A stretch of DNA of 64,000 nt from Nocardia nova SH22a (GTDB lineage: Bacteria; Actinomycetota; Actinomycetes; Mycobacteriales; Mycobacteriaceae). The DNA lies in contig NZ_CP006850.1 of the NCBI RefSeq assembly GCF_000523235.1, positions 6,510,001 to 6,574,000 on the forward strand, read 5' to 3'. A program made the position numbers and the translations under genes. Shown here one piece after another: positions 21,474-29,055 of this stretch; the stretch's first letter is position 1, and every line of letters starts with the position of its first letter. A model generated the notes under the pieces. The model searched no databases, had not been told where the DNA came from, and worked only from the letters and a program-made list of their open reading frames with translations.

Positions 21474-22619
21474 ATGGGCGAGCAATACAGCGAGAACGAG
21501 GCTTCACCCATGCCTGCCTCGCGCGAGTTCGGGGCGTTCAAATTCGCTGGCGGCCGATACGACACCGTAGGCCTGCCGGTTCACGCGATGTCTGAGCTGC
21601 AGCGTTACGCCAAGCTCGTCGGCATGGTGGCCCACGCTCTGTATCTGGAGCAGAACACCGACCGGCGCCGCGTGCCTCAGGGGTTCTCCGAGGCGCTGGA
21701 TCTTCGCCTGACGGCTATCCACCCGGGCAGCGTGCAAACGGTGCTGGAATGGACCGGCTTCGACACTGCCGACCAACCGATCGTCGACGCGCATGAAGAC
21801 GCCCGCGCACTCGTCGACCGAACTTTCGAGGAACTCGCCCATTCCGGCCAGCTCCCGAAGGAGTTCCCGCCCAAGGCGCTTGGTGTACTCGGTCAGTTCG
21901 GCCGCAGCCTGCGCGATGACGAACGCATCGAGCTCGGCACCTACCGGGATCAGCGTGCGGTCGTGAACACTCACATCCGTGAGCGGCTGGCGGCGGTAGC
22001 GAACTTCGAGACCATCGACGTCGAACGGGTGCTGATCGGCCGTATCACGGGGATCGAGTCATTGCCTCGACACTCGTTCACCCTGGTACTTGCTGGGCCG
22101 GACGCCAAACGCTTGGATTGCGGATTCGCCGACCCGGAGACATTCACGGCGATCGAAGAATTCGTCGGCTATGCCCGCGATGCGCCGTTGTGTGCGCTCA
22201 CCGTGCTCGCTGAGCAGCGCACCAGCGGCGAACTCACGGTCACCGATGTCCTCGCGGTCGAGACCGCACTTCCGCCCGACTGGGTCGCGCGTGTAGCTGC
22301 CCTGTCGGAAATCAGAGATGGCTGGCTCAACCCCGAGACTCCACGCCCGACCGTCGAGTCGATCGATGTTCTCGAGCTGCTACTCGCTCGATGCGTGGAG
22401 CACAACATTCCTCGCCCGCTGATGTACCCGTCGGCCGAGGGCGGTGTCCAGCTCGAATGGCGGCGTGAAGCGAGTGGCCTGGAGATCGAGATCTACAACG
22501 CTCGCACTGTCGACGCTTCCTGGTTCGCGCTCGACAGCGAACGCAGCGAAGACGCATCGTTCATGTTCACCGATATCGATCAGATCGTCGAATTCATCGT
22601 GGGGAATCTGCATGACTGA
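21474..22619 (+). CDS. Unknown protein, 381 aa, first of a two-gene pair
   Basis: No ribosome site precedes any start. ATG 21474 is chosen because of the -10 like TATCGT 7 bases upstream; ATG 21444 would add 10 residues. The protein is acidic and soluble: helical N-terminal half (MSELQRYAKLVGMVAHALYL), a beta-rich middle (VERVLIGRITGIESLPRHSF) and a C-terminal sandwich-like part (GGVQLEWRREASGLEIEIYN). Such proteins occur beside a small partner like the next gene in actinobacterial islands, as I recall, without known function. It may be cargo unrelated to virion assembly. Confidence 0.65.
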   Translation: MGEQYSENEASPMPASREFGAFKFAGGRYDTVGLPVHAMSELQRYAKLVGMVAHALYLEQNTDRRRVPQGFSEALDLRLTAIHPGSVQTVLEWTGFDTADQPIVDAHEDARALVDRTFEELAHSGQLPKEFPPKALGVLGQFGRSLRDDERIELGTYRDQRAVVNTHIRERLAAVANFETIDVERVLIGRITGIESLPRHSFTLVLAGPDAKRLDCGFADPETFTAIEEFVGYARDAPLCALTVLAEQRTSGELTVTDVLAVETALPPDWVARVAALSEIRDGWLNPETPRPTVESIDVLELLLARCVEHNIPRPLMYPSAEGGVQLEWRREASGLEIEIYNARTVDASWFALDSERSEDASFMFTDIDQIVEFIVGNLHD

Positions 22620-23055
22620 GAAGGCAGAGGCCGGTGGCGTCGAAGTAGAACTCGACGACGCCAACGAACTGGTCTGGCGCAACGTGAATCCGGGTTTCCT
22701 GGACAATGGTGTTCTCTCGTCGCAGGCTTTCCGGCCGACGCCGAAGGACAAGTCGAAGTTGTCGGGCGCCCGGCAGGCGAAGGTGTCGGCGGAGAAGCAC
22801 TTTCACGAGTTCACCACCGAGCTCAATCTGTCCTCGGCAGGTGTGTGGGCGGTATCGGTGGCTGAAGCCAATGCGCAAGACGTGCGCTGCGTGTACGACG
22901 CCGAAGCGGCCACCCGGCCGCCGGACCCGTGCCCCGCTGGCCATACATATTTCGACTTCCAGCCCCACGGCACCGGTGCCCGCAAGCGCATCAGCCGCGT
23001 CCTGAGCGACAAGGCCGCCGCGCGCGGCTGTCAGCACTCTCGGCCCGAGGAATAG
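22612..23055 (+). CDS. Unknown partner protein, 147 aa
   Basis: ATG 22612 lies 8 bases inside the previous gene. The layout ELVWRNVNPGFLDNGVLSSQ, AFRPTPKDKSKLSGAR, AGVWAVSVAEA and a C-terminal RGCQH is one I recognise from many actinobacterial genomes next to variable partners. No enzymatic motif. Coupled expression with the 381-residue protein suggests a two-component function; anti-phage or immunity roles are only speculation. Confidence 0.65.
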   Translation: MTEKAEAGGVEVELDDANELVWRNVNPGFLDNGVLSSQAFRPTPKDKSKLSGARQAKVSAEKHFHEFTTELNLSSAGVWAVSVAEANAQDVRCVYDAEAATRPPDPCPAGHTYFDFQPHGTGARKRISRVLSDKAAARGCQHSRPEE

Positions 23056-23106
23056 ACCTGCGCCGCGAACGGCCCGGTGGTACTCGAGATCGTGTGAAAT
23101 TGGCCC

Positions 23107-23119
23107 TAGCCTGTTATCT
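23107..23119 (+). promoter_or_regulatory. Candidate leaderless promoter -10 (TAGCCT)
   Basis: TAGCCT at 23107-23112 followed by 7 bases and ATG 23120, with no ribosome site. Same spacing as the candidates at 21461 and 34791. Confidence 0.4.
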
Positions 23120-23779
23120 ATGGGCAACTCGATCCGGCCGTGCACGTACCCCGATTGCGCTGACCGCAACGGCGACCCTGAGCTGACTTCCGAGGGGATG
23201 TGTCCGCGGTGCCAGAAACGGTTCGCGAAGCTCCTTGGCTGGCTCGTCATGGACTGGGTACACCTGGCCGTCGAATTGCCGATGCCGGCTGCCCGCGGTG
23301 CTGGGGAACGCCGGACAACGCAGAAGGTGTACGGGCATCCGGCGGAATGGGCATCCGATACCGCGGCGGAAATCGTCGCCGTGCTGAACGAAACCCACGA
23401 TGCGCTCGCTGACCACCTTGGTGCTTCGTCGGCGCCGCATCCGGGGATCACGGAGCGGGCCCGGGTCCGGGCGGCTTGGAATTTCCTCGAGTGCCGTATC
23501 CCCCAGCTCGCCGCCTACGGCGGCGGCCGCGACGCGGCGATCGATTTCCGTGACCTGCATGGCATGGTCCGCTCCCGCCTCGGTCTCACCCGCCCCCGCC
23601 AGCTGCTACCGACGCCATGCCCGTCGTGCGAGTTGAGGACATTGTTCCGGTCGATCGATGCGTACAACGACAGTATCGAGTGCGGGAACTGCGGGCACAC
23701 GATCCGGGAGGCTCATTACCCGTTCTATACGCGGGTGGTGCTCGACACGCTGATCAACGGTGAGAGCGCCGCGGCATGA
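23120..23779 (+). CDS. Zinc-finger hypothetical protein, 219 aa
   Basis: Two cysteine clusters bracket a helical core: CTYPDCADRNGDPELTSEGM then CPRC at the N-terminus, and CPSCELRTLF followed by CGNCGHTI near the C-terminus. The core includes LADHLGASSAPHPGITERAR. Similar proteins precede small HTH genes in actinophages and prophages. No ribosome site is visible, supporting a leaderless start. Possibly a DNA-binding regulator (inference). Confidence 0.65.
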   Translation: MGNSIRPCTYPDCADRNGDPELTSEGMCPRCQKRFAKLLGWLVMDWVHLAVELPMPAARGAGERRTTQKVYGHPAEWASDTAAEIVAVLNETHDALADHLGASSAPHPGITERARVRAAWNFLECRIPQLAAYGGGRDAAIDFRDLHGMVRSRLGLTRPRQLLPTPCPSCELRTLFRSIDAYNDSIECGNCGHTIREAHYPFYTRVVLDTLINGESAAA

Positions 23780-23834
23780 CTTCCCAGCAATCTTCCGGTA
23801 GATTTCACACCTGAGCGGTAATTTTGTCGTGCCC

Positions 23835-23870
23835 AAATCCCCTTCGCAGGTGTTTCAGCGGAGGGGATTT
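23835..23870 (+). terminator. Terminator-like hairpin before the HTH gene
   Basis: AAATCCCCTTCGC (23835-23847) pairs with GCGGAGGGGATTT (23858-23870), 13 bp with one wobble and a 10-base loop, followed by TGCTGTTTT. It sits 25 bases before the start of the HTH gene, so it may end the upstream unit or act as an attenuator. Confidence 0.65.
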
Positions 23871-23895
23871 TGCTGTTTTGCAGGGAGGTGCCGGG

Positions 23896-24102
23896 ATGCT
23901 CGTCACCGACGGCCTGGATTCGCAAATGACCGCCGTGGAAGCATCCAGCGTATTCGGCGTCTCGGCTGACCTCATCCGCAAATGGGCTTCCCTCGGCAAA
24001 ATCACAGCGGTCGGTATCGACCCGCGTGGCCGAAAGCTGTACAAGCTCATAGACATCGCCCGCTACGAGCAGCAAACCCGCCGCGCCGCGGGCCGCTCGT
24101 AG
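23896..24102 (+). CDS. Excisionase/MerR-type helix-turn-helix protein, 68 aa
   Basis: ATG 23896 has a good CAGGGAGGTG site. MTAVEASSVFGVSADLIRKW then ASLGKITAVG, a basic GRKLYKLIDIARYE and a short tail give the winged-helix layout of small MerR/excisionase-like proteins. These proteins bend DNA during prophage excision or act as small regulators. No integrase gene is in the window, so the role stays open. Confidence 0.7.
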   Translation: MLVTDGLDSQMTAVEASSVFGVSADLIRKWASLGKITAVGIDPRGRKLYKLIDIARYEQQTRRAAGRS

Positions 24103-24117
24103 ACCGGCGAACCGATC

Positions 24118-24234
24118 GTTGCAGCGCGTCAAACCGGCCCCACGATGCAACCCCGGCAAGCGCCCCTAGACCCTGGCCTCGTAATCCTTTGGGGGTGAGC
24201 GAGGTCAGGAGAGGTCACCGCTGCGCGCTGCAAC
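24118..24234 (+). repeat. Inverted repeat enclosing a structured gap
   Basis: GTTGCAGCGCG (24118-24128) and CGCGCTGCAAC (24224-24234) are perfect complements 95 bases apart. Inside, AGGTCA occurs twice in GAGGTCAGGAGAGGTCACC (24201-24219). No gene is seen between. It could be an operator for the HTH protein just upstream, an attachment site or a structured RNA. Confidence 0.5.
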
Positions 24235-24288
24235 AACTCCGGATGGATGTTCCGGGTACACCTACCCGAATCCTCTAGGGAGACATCC

Positions 24289-24534
24289 GTGCACAACATC
24301 ACCATCGGCCGCTACAACGGCGCGGAAGGCACAGCGACCCGTGTCCGCTGCGACGAACGTGGGAACGAGCTGTCGCGCGAGAGCTTCAAGGCTCACGCCG
24401 GATGGATCGAGGGTGTCCGCGACGACGGGTCGACGTGGATCATGTACCTCGACGGTAGCGGCAGCCCGGAATGCTTTTGGCCGCGCCGCGAGTCGGACGG
24501 TGCTGTGATCGGTGATCCGGTCCGGCTGGATTGA
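24289..24534 (+). CDS. Hypothetical protein, 81 aa
   Basis: GTG 24289 behind CTAGGGAGACATCC. A small beta-rich protein (VHNITIGRYNGAEGTATRVR; GSTWIMYLDGSGSPECFW). No family. An upstream ATG at 24247 has no ribosome site. Confidence 0.55.
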   Translation: MHNITIGRYNGAEGTATRVRCDERGNELSRESFKAHAGWIEGVRDDGSTWIMYLDGSGSPECFWPRRESDGAVIGDPVRLD

Positions 24535-24785
24535 CCACCGCCGCAGCGGTGTCTGGTGGTCGGGGAGCTGCGGTAATCCCCGGCCGCCCGAAAATCTCGC
24601 GGGCCGGTTGGTCTGCGGGCTGGACAGTAAGACCCGGTGGTCTCCGGGCGGGGGAACAGGCGCGAAGAATTGGGCACGAGCCGCCCCCGGTGGCCGCGAG
24701 ACGAATCACGAGCCCGACGGGCGATGCCGATACCCGTCCAGCACGCAGACGAACCGGTCCACACCTCCGATCAACCGAGCTGACG
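24535..24785 (+). other. 251-bp gap without a supported gene
   Basis: Contains a short CACCGC-CGCA-GCGGTG hairpin at 24536-24551 and GC-rich sequence without a convincing ribosome site. An open frame from 24531 runs through it into the next gene but its composition is Arg/Pro-rich like an out-of-frame reading. I see no tRNA or promoter. Confidence 0.4.
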
Positions 24786-25079
24786 ATGTCCAAGACAGAC
24801 AAGACCGCACCGTTCCTGGTGAAGCTCCGCTGCGGCGATCTCGACACGGTCGAGTACCACGATCACCGCGACGGCACGTGCGACCTGGCGGCCGATCCGG
24901 ACCGCTTCGGGTTCGCTGTACGCGGCTGTTACAAGGCGTTCCACTACACGGGCACGGTGGTGTGCAGCTGCCCGATGTGCCACGGCCTCGACCCGCGCCG
25001 GACCGCGCCTCAGCGGCGGCGCAGGGAGCGGCGTACGGCGAAACAGGCCCTGCGCGCGGCCGATCCGGCGCAGTGGTGA
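24786..25079 (+). CDS. Hypothetical zinc-pair protein, 97 aa
   Basis: ATG 24786. Acidic N-terminal part (LRCGDLDTVEYHDHRDGTCD), then CSCPMCHG as a likely metal site and a very basic C-terminus (RRRRERRTAKQALR). The basic tail and zinc pair suggest nucleic-acid binding. No family name. Confidence 0.6.
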   Translation: MSKTDKTAPFLVKLRCGDLDTVEYHDHRDGTCDLAADPDRFGFAVRGCYKAFHYTGTVVCSCPMCHGLDPRRTAPQRRRRERRTAKQALRAADPAQW

Positions 25080-25085
25080 GCGCGG

Positions 25086-25185
25086 TTCAAGTTCCGCGCC
25101 GAGGACTTGAGCCGGACGGCCCGCGTTCAAGCCCGCTTGAGAGCCTCAACTCCTAACCATCCCCAAATTTGGCCCAAGTTTGGGG
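25086..25185 (+). repeat. Cluster of dyads between small genes
   Basis: TTCAAGTTC (25086-25094) pairs with GGACTTGAG (25103-25111). TTCAAGC/GCTTGAG forms a tight dyad at 25126-25141. CCCCAAATTTGGCCCAAGTT plus TGGGG (25161-25185) is a near-perfect 25-base palindrome. Such density suggests operator or terminator function before the gene at 25203. Confidence 0.5.
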
Positions 25186-25202
25186 TTCGCCGAGGAGGCG
25201 TC

Positions 25203-25466
25203 ATGGCGGGGATGATGCGCTCCCGGTCGACGGGCTGCACCTGCTGCGGTGATTGGGGCCCGGATCGCGCAGCCGAGAAACGCGACTGGCAGCGCCGGGA
25301 ATGGGCGCAGGCCGACCGACGCCGCACCTGGCAGGGCGACGCCCGGCGACCTGACTACTGGCCCGACGTTTTCGGCATGCTCGCCGAGGACTACCTGACC
25401 CACGGGTATTGGGCGGTGGAGTCCGCAGACGACTACTGGATGTATCCGACCGGAACGGAGTCCTGA
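25203..25466 (+). CDS. Hypothetical protein, 87 aa
   Basis: ATG 25203 with GAGGAGGCG upstream. CTCCGD near the N-terminus, then a basic helical centre (KRDWQRREWAQADRRRTW) and an acidic aromatic end (VESADDYWMYP). Unknown. Confidence 0.6.
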   Translation: MAGMMRSRSTGCTCCGDWGPDRAAEKRDWQRREWAQADRRRTWQGDARRPDYWPDVFGMLAEDYLTHGYWAVESADDYWMYPTGTES

Positions 25467-25969
25467 TGGCGATCGGCAGTTACATGCTTGAGTTCGACAG
25501 CCGTCCGGATCAAGGGCCGATGTGGATCGGCCCGTTCGGCTCATCGGAGGCTGCGGACCGCGAAGCTCGTCGTATCACCGGCGGCGTCGGCGAGTGGTCT
25601 TGGTCGGTCGTTCCGCTCACTGCTCCGGAGGAATCCATCAAGTACCGCAAGAAGCCTGTCGAGGTCGAGGCTGAGCACTTCTCGAGCCTCAACGGCGAGC
25701 GAATCGTCGAGTGGATCAACACCAACGGCGGCACGGCCCGCCTGCACATCATCGACAAGATGTACGACCGCGACACCGACTCCTTCAAGCCCATCGATGA
25801 CTATCCGCCATCGATCACGATCGAAACGCTCGAGGGCACCATGTGCGCCAATGTGGGCGACTGGATGATTCAGGACGCGCTGGGTAACCCGGACCCGGCC
25901 GAAGCTCGGCTGGCGATCGACGAGTGGAAGCGGCGGCTGTACGCGAAGGCAGGGGGCTGTGGTGAGTGA
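25466..25969 (+). CDS. Phage protein of the KYRKKPVxVEA family, 167 aa
   Basis: From about residue 58 the product shows KYRKKPVEVEAEHF, ERIVEWINTNGGTA, SITIETLEGTMCANVGDWMI and a C-terminal helix, the complete layout of a very common phage family of unknown function; the gene at 2895 is a diverged member. The first 55 residues are an extra beta-rich domain (MWIGPFGSSEAADREA). ATG shares a base with the previous stop. Confidence 0.7.
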   Translation: MAIGSYMLEFDSRPDQGPMWIGPFGSSEAADREARRITGGVGEWSWSVVPLTAPEESIKYRKKPVEVEAEHFSSLNGERIVEWINTNGGTARLHIIDKMYDRDTDSFKPIDDYPPSITIETLEGTMCANVGDWMIQDALGNPDPAEARLAIDEWKRRLYAKAGGCGE

Positions 25970-26150
25970 TCAGCGCATCGCTCGGGCGCGCGCTCGGTTC
26001 CGGATCGGTGCCTACTTGTTCGAGTACGACCGGCGGTGGCGGCGCTGGCGCAGCTGGTCTTGTGAGAGCCATGCGCGCGGTTGCGCGTTCCGGCCGACGC
26101 CGGTCCACGCATGGCTCGCGCAACGCCGATTCGAACGCGAATTGCGCTGA
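25962..26150 (+). CDS. Small basic protein, 62 aa
   Basis: GTG 25962, overlapping the previous stop by 8 bases. Highly basic and Trp-rich (RWRRWRSWSCESHARGCAF), ending in a helix. Composition is unusual and may reflect nucleic-acid binding, or this may be a weak gene. Confidence 0.5.
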   Translation: MSDQRIARARARFRIGAYLFEYDRRWRRWRSWSCESHARGCAFRPTPVHAWLAQRRFERELR

Positions 26151-26464
26151 GCGAGGTCTGCCGGGTGCTCTCGTGATGGCCAGCGCCGCTTGGGAACTGG
26201 ACCGGTTGCCCGGGGTGTGTGGTGGTTGACCGTTTCGAGCGCGGCTATGTCGCGCTGCTGCAGCTGCTGCTCCGCCGTCTCGGCGTGATGCGCCGCTGAA
26301 AGCTCCCCCGCGGCGTGGCGTCCGCGGGTAGTCGTCGCGTGTACGTCCTTCTGCCAGGTCGTGACTGCACGCGGCGCACCTACTTCGCCGCCGAAAGTGC
26401 GGCAAAACAGCTGGTCGCACTCGACCAGCCCCGCGAATCCGTCCGAACGCACCAGGAGAACAAC
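26151..26464 (+). other. 314-bp gap with only tiny ORFs
   Basis: Two very short frames are possible: 26176-26229 (17 codons) and 26222-26299 (25 codons, VVDRFERGYVALLQLLLRRL...). The second could be a small amphipathic peptide. A longer frame from GTG 26315 joins the next gene but lacks a ribosome site there. No RNA gene or promoter is recognised. Confidence 0.4.
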
Positions 26465-26581
26465 ATGCTCGGCACCGTGCTGTCCGCTCTGTGGACCATC
26501 ATCAGCGCAGGCGACTTCGCTATCCCCCGCTGGGCGTTCCACGAGCTCGGCGAGCTGGCCGCCTACACCGGATCGGCGTAG
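26465..26581 (+). CDS. Small protein with hydrophobic helix, 38 aa
   Basis: ATG 26465 is preferred to the in-frame GTG 26315 because of CAGGAGAACAAC immediately upstream. MLGTVLSALWTIISAGDFAI could span or dip into a membrane; the tail WAFHELGELAAYTG is amphipathic. Unknown role. Confidence 0.5.
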   Translation: MLGTVLSALWTIISAGDFAIPRWAFHELGELAAYTGSA

Positions 26582-26583
26582 GC

Positions 26584-26892
26584 GTGCCGATGCTGGTGCG
26601 GGTTTGGGATGCGTCGATGAAGTTGGCGCACACGGTCGGTCCTGACCAGGTGAGCACTCCTCGGCCTGGCCGACGGGTCGTCGCGACGCCCGCAAAGAGC
26701 CCGCTCGCGATGTTCGTCCAGAAGCAGGATGCGCAGGGCGGCCCGGTCGCGTACATCACGATCGACGGGCCCGGCCCGGACGATCGCTGGCTCGGCCGCC
26801 TCAGCGACTACGAGATCACCCGCGGCGCGAAGCACGAGTGCGCGCACTGCCAGCACGGCCACGAGACGCTCGTGCAGATCGGCTGGGAATGA
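26584..26892 (+). CDS. Hypothetical protein, 102 aa
   Basis: GTG 26584 (or ATG 26590), two bases after the previous stop. Beta-rich middle (GGPVAYITIDGPGPDDRW) and a C-terminal CAHCQHGH metal-binding cluster. No family recognised. Confidence 0.55.
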   Translation: MPMLVRVWDASMKLAHTVGPDQVSTPRPGRRVVATPAKSPLAMFVQKQDAQGGPVAYITIDGPGPDDRWLGRLSDYEITRGAKHECAHCQHGHETLVQIGWE

Positions 26893-27119
26893 ATCCGGAT
26901 GTGTGGGGCGTGGAGGACGTGCGCAGTCGCGAGTTCCACTACGTCATCACCCTGCAGTATCACGACGAGTCCGGACGGGCGTGGCTGCGCACACAGGAGG
27001 GCATCTACCGCGCCGCCCCGGGTTGTACCCGACAGAAGGCGTACAACGTTATCCGAGACAGTCTCGGCCATCCCGACTCGAACACCACGTTCTTCAGCCT
27101 CGAGCCGAACGAGCTGTGA
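26889..27119 (+). CDS. Hypothetical protein, 76 aa
   Basis: ATG 26889 in the preceding stop. FHYVITLQYHDESGRAW and a later RQKAYNVIRDSLGHPDSN helix, ending TTFFSLEPNEL: a small alpha/beta protein of a kind common in actinophages. Function unknown. Confidence 0.6.
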   Translation: MNPDVWGVEDVRSREFHYVITLQYHDESGRAWLRTQEGIYRAAPGCTRQKAYNVIRDSLGHPDSNTTFFSLEPNEL

Positions 27120-27295
27120 TCATGCATGTCCACACCGACCAGTGCCCGATCCCGCTGGCGCTGCACCGGCATCCGATGTCGCCGATCCCGATCGCTCCGT
27201 TCGCGCGACGAGCATGCGACCCCGACGGGGCTGTCGTAGTCCAGAACCGCAATGGGAAGGCTTGGGTCGGGCGGATGGCACAGGCAGCCAAGTGA
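27116..27295 (+). CDS. Small hypothetical protein, 59 aa
   Basis: GTG 27116 gives the usual GTGA overlap; ATG 27122 is an in-frame alternative. Pro/His-rich (LALHRHPMSPIPIAPFARRA). No motif known. Confidence 0.5.
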   Translation: MIMHVHTDQCPIPLALHRHPMSPIPIAPFARRACDPDGAVVVQNRNGKAWVGRMAQAAK

Positions 27296-27525
27296 CCGGA
27301 GCGGTGTTGACCGACCGGCGCGATGTGAAGGCGCTGCCCGCTGGATCGATCATCTCGTGGCTCACGTATCCGGACGATCCTGAATCGGAGGTCGTCGCGA
27401 TCGTCGGGCACGGCGAGGACGGTGATGTGCGTCTGGCTCATACCGGGTCGGCGTACTGGCTCAGTGATGTCAATTACCTCGTCCAGCTGCCGTGCACGGT
27501 GATCCGGTACGGGCGCACCTCGTGA
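27292..27525 (+). CDS. Hypothetical protein, 77 aa
   Basis: GTG 27292. Beta-rich product (VKALPAGSIISWLTYPDDPE; VVAIVGHGEDGDVRLAH). Last small gene before the glycosyltransferase cassette. No family. Confidence 0.55.
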   Translation: MTGAVLTDRRDVKALPAGSIISWLTYPDDPESEVVAIVGHGEDGDVRLAHTGSAYWLSDVNYLVQLPCTVIRYGRTS

Positions 27526-27526
27526 A

Positions 27527-28471
27527 GTGGAGATCGTCGAATTGAGAATCGCGTTTCTCGGCAACTTCCAGGTCGACTATTGCTCCGAGGTGCACCACGC
27601 GAAGTCGCTGGAGTCCCTTGGGCACACGGTGGTCCGGCTGCAGGAGACTGTCGCCTCGTCGGACGAGGTCCTCGCCGCAGGATGCGCCGCCGATCTGTTC
27701 GTGTGGGTGCATACGCACGGCTGGAACACCCCGGGCGATATCGGGGCCGCGATCCGCGCGCTCCGCACCGCCGGTGTCCCGACGCTGTCCTATCACCTGG
27801 ACCGGTGGCTCGGCCTCCGCCGCCAGGCCGACATGCGCGCTACGGAGCCGTATTGGTCGCTGGATCACTTCTTCACCTGTGATGCGGCACAAGCAGATTG
27901 GCTGAACGCGCACACCAACATGCGCGGCCACTACCTACCGGCCGCCGTGTTCGGTCCGGAGTGCTACATGGCCGCCCCGCGCACCCGTTTCGATGTCGCG
28001 TTCGTCGGCAGCAAGGGCTATCACCCGGAGTATCCGTACCGGCCGAAGCTGATCGACTGGCTGGCCTCCACGTACGGTGACCGGTTCCGGCACTACGGCG
28101 GCGGTGGCCTGCCGACCGTGCGCGGCGCCGACCTCAACGGCGTGTACGCCGACGCCCGCGTGGTGGTCGGTGACAGCCTGTGCCTGGACCCGGACTATCC
28201 GGGCATGTACTGGTCCGACCGGATCTACGAAACCCTCGGCCGCGCAGGTTTTCTCATCCATCCGCGGCTCAAGGGCCTGGAGAACCACTTCGGCCCGGAG
28301 CATGTCGTGCTGTATGAGCACGGCGACCTCGAGCAGTTGCGCGAACTGATCGACTACTACCTCGCCAACCCCAGCGAGCGGGAGACGATCCGGCGCGCCG
28401 GGCACGAGCATGTGAAGGCCAACCACACCTACGCGCACCGGTGGCAGACCATCCTGGAGACGATCGCGTGA
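27527..28471 (+). CDS. CgeB-like glycosyltransferase
   Basis: 314 residues of GT-B type related to CgeB/DUF3880 and the group-1 C-terminal domain. An N-terminal Rossmann half starts LRIAFLGNFQVDYCSEVHHA; the C-terminal half has VAFVGSKGYHPEY, then YADARVVVGDSLCLDPDYPG and the sugar-nucleotide region RIYETLGRAGFLIHPRLKGL. Such enzymes in phages modify virion proteins or DNA. GTG 27527 is one base after the previous stop. First gene of a cassette of four glycosyltransferase genes and two methyltransferases. Confidence 0.8.
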   Translation: MEIVELRIAFLGNFQVDYCSEVHHAKSLESLGHTVVRLQETVASSDEVLAAGCAADLFVWVHTHGWNTPGDIGAAIRALRTAGVPTLSYHLDRWLGLRRQADMRATEPYWSLDHFFTCDAAQADWLNAHTNMRGHYLPAAVFGPECYMAAPRTRFDVAFVGSKGYHPEYPYRPKLIDWLASTYGDRFRHYGGGGLPTVRGADLNGVYADARVVVGDSLCLDPDYPGMYWSDRIYETLGRAGFLIHPRLKGLENHFGPEHVVLYEHGDLEQLRELIDYYLANPSERETIRRAGHEHVKANHTYAHRWQTILETIA

Positions 28472-29055
28472 CCGCGGCCGAGCGCGAGCACTGGCTGTCG
28501 ATCACCGACGACCCGGACTGGCGCCGCAACTACATCCACGACCCCGCGATCAGCGTCGACGAGACGGTCGCCGTGATCACCGCGGCCGCCCCGCCGCAGC
28601 CGGGCCGGATCCTGGAACTCGGTTGCGGGTACGGGCGCCTCACCCGCGAGATCGGCCGCGTGTACCCGGAAGCTGTGATCATCGGCCTGGACATCAACCC
28701 GGACGTCCTCGACGTCGCCCGCGGCTACGACCCGCGCACCACGTTCCTGTACGACGAGCGGCTCAGCCACCTCAGCACCACGCTGGACCTCATCTACTCG
28801 GTGGCCGTGTTCCAGCATCTCCCCGACGGGGAGAAGCAGGCGTACATCGCGCAGGCATCCACCGTGCTGGACGCGGGCGGTGTGCTGCGTGTCCAGTTCA
28901 TCGCCGGGGACCGCGACGACCACCTCGATCACTGGGTGCCCGCCGACCGCATGATCCGATGGGCACGGGCCGCTGGATTCGCTGATGTCTCGGTCGATGA
29001 AGGCTTGGCGCATCCGCAGTGGGCGTGGCTGACCGCGGTCAAGGCGGCGCGATGA
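28468..29055 (+). CDS. Class I SAM-dependent methyltransferase
   Basis: 195 residues. Motif I is ILELGCGYGRLT, motif II VIIGLDINPDVL, then the LDLIYSVAVFQHLPD strand-loop typical of small-molecule and sugar methyltransferases. GTG 28468 overlaps the upstream stop; an in-frame ATG at 28441 would extend into the previous gene. It could cap a glycan or methylate a sugar made by the neighbours. Confidence 0.82.
   Translation: MTAAEREHWLSITDDPDWRRNYIHDPAISVDETVAVITAAAPPQPGRILELGCGYGRLTREIGRVYPEAVIIGLDINPDVLDVARGYDPRTTFLYDERLSHLSTTLDLIYSVAVFQHLPDGEKQAYIAQASTVLDAGGVLRVQFIAGDRDDHLDHWVPADRMIRWARAAGFADVSVDEGLAHPQWAWLTAVKAAR

Noticed and set aside
21290..21595. 101-residue ORF with a GAGGGAGGG upstream
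   Set aside because: It runs through two strong hairpins and into another gene in a different frame, and its composition is that of a shadow frame. A leader peptide is not excluded.
24531..24785. N-terminal extension of the gene at 24786
   Set aside because: Pro/Arg-rich shadow-like composition and no start with a ribosome site.
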